A DNA stretch of 5,623 bases. It comes from JBCDCP01 sp039181495 (GTDB taxonomy: Bacteria; Pseudomonadota; Alphaproteobacteria; Rhizobiales; Tepidamorphaceae). Location of the stretch: contig JBCDCP010000157.1 in NCBI GenBank assembly GCA_039181495.1, positions 1 to 5,623 on the forward strand, given 5' to 3'. Positions 5,217 to 5,623 of the stretch are shown here, piece by piece. The notes beneath the pieces are model-generated. The model was given only the letters and a program-made list of their open reading frames with translations, did not search any database and was not told where the DNA came from. Within the stretch, counting starts at the first letter, position 1, and every line of letters begins with the position of its first letter. The position numbers and the translations under genes are program-made.

Positions 5217-5623
5217 ATGAGTATGTGCGAAATCGTCAGCCGTAGCCTCCAGTTCTTCGCGCAACCTGCCGAAGTCTCCGCCTTTGTTTCTCAAACAGTC
5301 GATCAAAAACTAGTAGATGCGGTCTTTTTCGACGGGGAAGACTGGACCAGATGCGAGGCCGACCAGATCGAAAAAGACCTCTACACGCGGGGCGGGCGCA
5401 ATTTCTTCTACCTGTTCTCCGAGCTTCAGCAGGATTTTGAACGGTCGAAGGAGATCGTCATCAACGAAGGGTGCTGGGTGCGTTTACAAGCGCCATCAGT
5501 CGTCGAAGACAAACTCCTGATGGCGGTCTTGGATACGAAAGGACCACCCGATCGAGCCCGACTGTTCGGACGCATCGCTCGAGAATTCAAGAAGACGCTA
5601 TTGAGCCCGACCTATGGCTTCTC
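5217..5623 (+). CDS. Hypothetical protein, 3' end cut off by the window
   Basis: An open frame runs from here to the right edge for 135 codons and has no stop in the window. I do not recognise the family. The visible part is soluble and acidic-to-neutral with mixed helix and strand character. Blocks include MCEIVSRSLQFFAQPAEV (3-20), VDAVFFDGEDWTRCEADQIEK (34-54), RNFFYLFSELQQDFERS (60-76) and the strand-like EIVINEGCWVRLQAP (78-92). It ends RLFGRIAREFKKTLLSPTYGF (115-135). No signal peptide or membrane segment is seen. Codon use looks genuinely coding, with many codons ending in C or G. The start is uncertain. ATG at 5217 and ATG at 5223 are both plausible, and ATG at 5181 is also in frame, but the 12 codons it would add have poor codon character. 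No strong Shine-Dalgarno decides between them; AAGGA at 5194-5198 is 18 nt before 5217. It is divergent from the protease operon, with about 220 bp between the start codons. Confidence 0.7.
   Translation, partial: MSMCEIVSRSLQFFAQPAEVSAFVSQTVDQKLVDAVFFDGEDWTRCEADQIEKDLYTRGGRNFFYLFSELQQDFERSKEIVINEGCWVRLQAPSVVEDKLLMAVLDTKGPPDRARLFGRIAREFKKTLLSPTYGF

Noticed and set aside
5317..5520. Plus-strand frame of 67 codons in a second frame at the right end.
   Set aside because: The Ser/Arg-rich translation overlaps the longer open frame from 5217, which has much better codon character and runs to the edge.

Overview
The window looks like chromosomal DNA of an alphaproteobacterium, most likely a marine or salt-associated member of the Rhizobiales (Hyphomicrobiales). 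Three things point that way. Base composition is moderately GC-rich, roughly 55-60% by eye. There is a periplasmic DUF3108 protein of the type common in rhizobia and their relatives. There is also a secreted delta-class carbonic anhydrase, a family best known from marine diatoms and plankton. The organism assignment is inference from protein style, not from a marker gene.

Layout, left to right. (1) Positions 1-397, minus strand: a VOC (glyoxalase/bleomycin-resistance fold) protein whose 3' end is cut by the window edge. (2) Positions 398-724: a divergent intergenic region of about 330 bp with a 22-bp near-perfect palindrome at 499-520 that could be an operator. (3) Positions 725-1624, plus: an exported DUF3108 protein, closed by a textbook rho-independent terminator at 1668-1694. 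(4) Positions 1841-2710, plus: an exported delta-class carbonic anhydrase with a good ribosome binding site, ending at a long hairpin (2720-2755) that it shares with the convergent gene. (5) Positions 2805-4994, minus: a two-gene unit. A 90-residue protein is followed 42 nt later by a 624-residue subtilisin-family (S8) serine protease with an intact catalytic triad and no signal peptide. (6) Positions 5217-5623, plus: the 5' part of an unrecognised gene that runs off the right edge.

The most interesting point is the two-gene unit. The small upstream protein matches the N-terminal pro-region of the protease in three blocks, in the same order, and stops almost exactly where the protease's catalytic domain would begin. 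The operon therefore appears to encode a free-standing pro-domain beside a protease that has its own. This suggests a trans-acting inhibitor or folding chaperone for an intracellular subtilase, or else the remnant of a duplicated protease. DNA just upstream of the small gene holds an in-frame stop, a strong Shine-Dalgarno-like sequence and a competing reading frame, so its true 5' end is uncertain.

I see no rRNA, tRNA, CRISPR array, transposase or integrase. Apart from the protease pair the genes do not form an obvious pathway, and the window reads as neighbouring independent transcription units.
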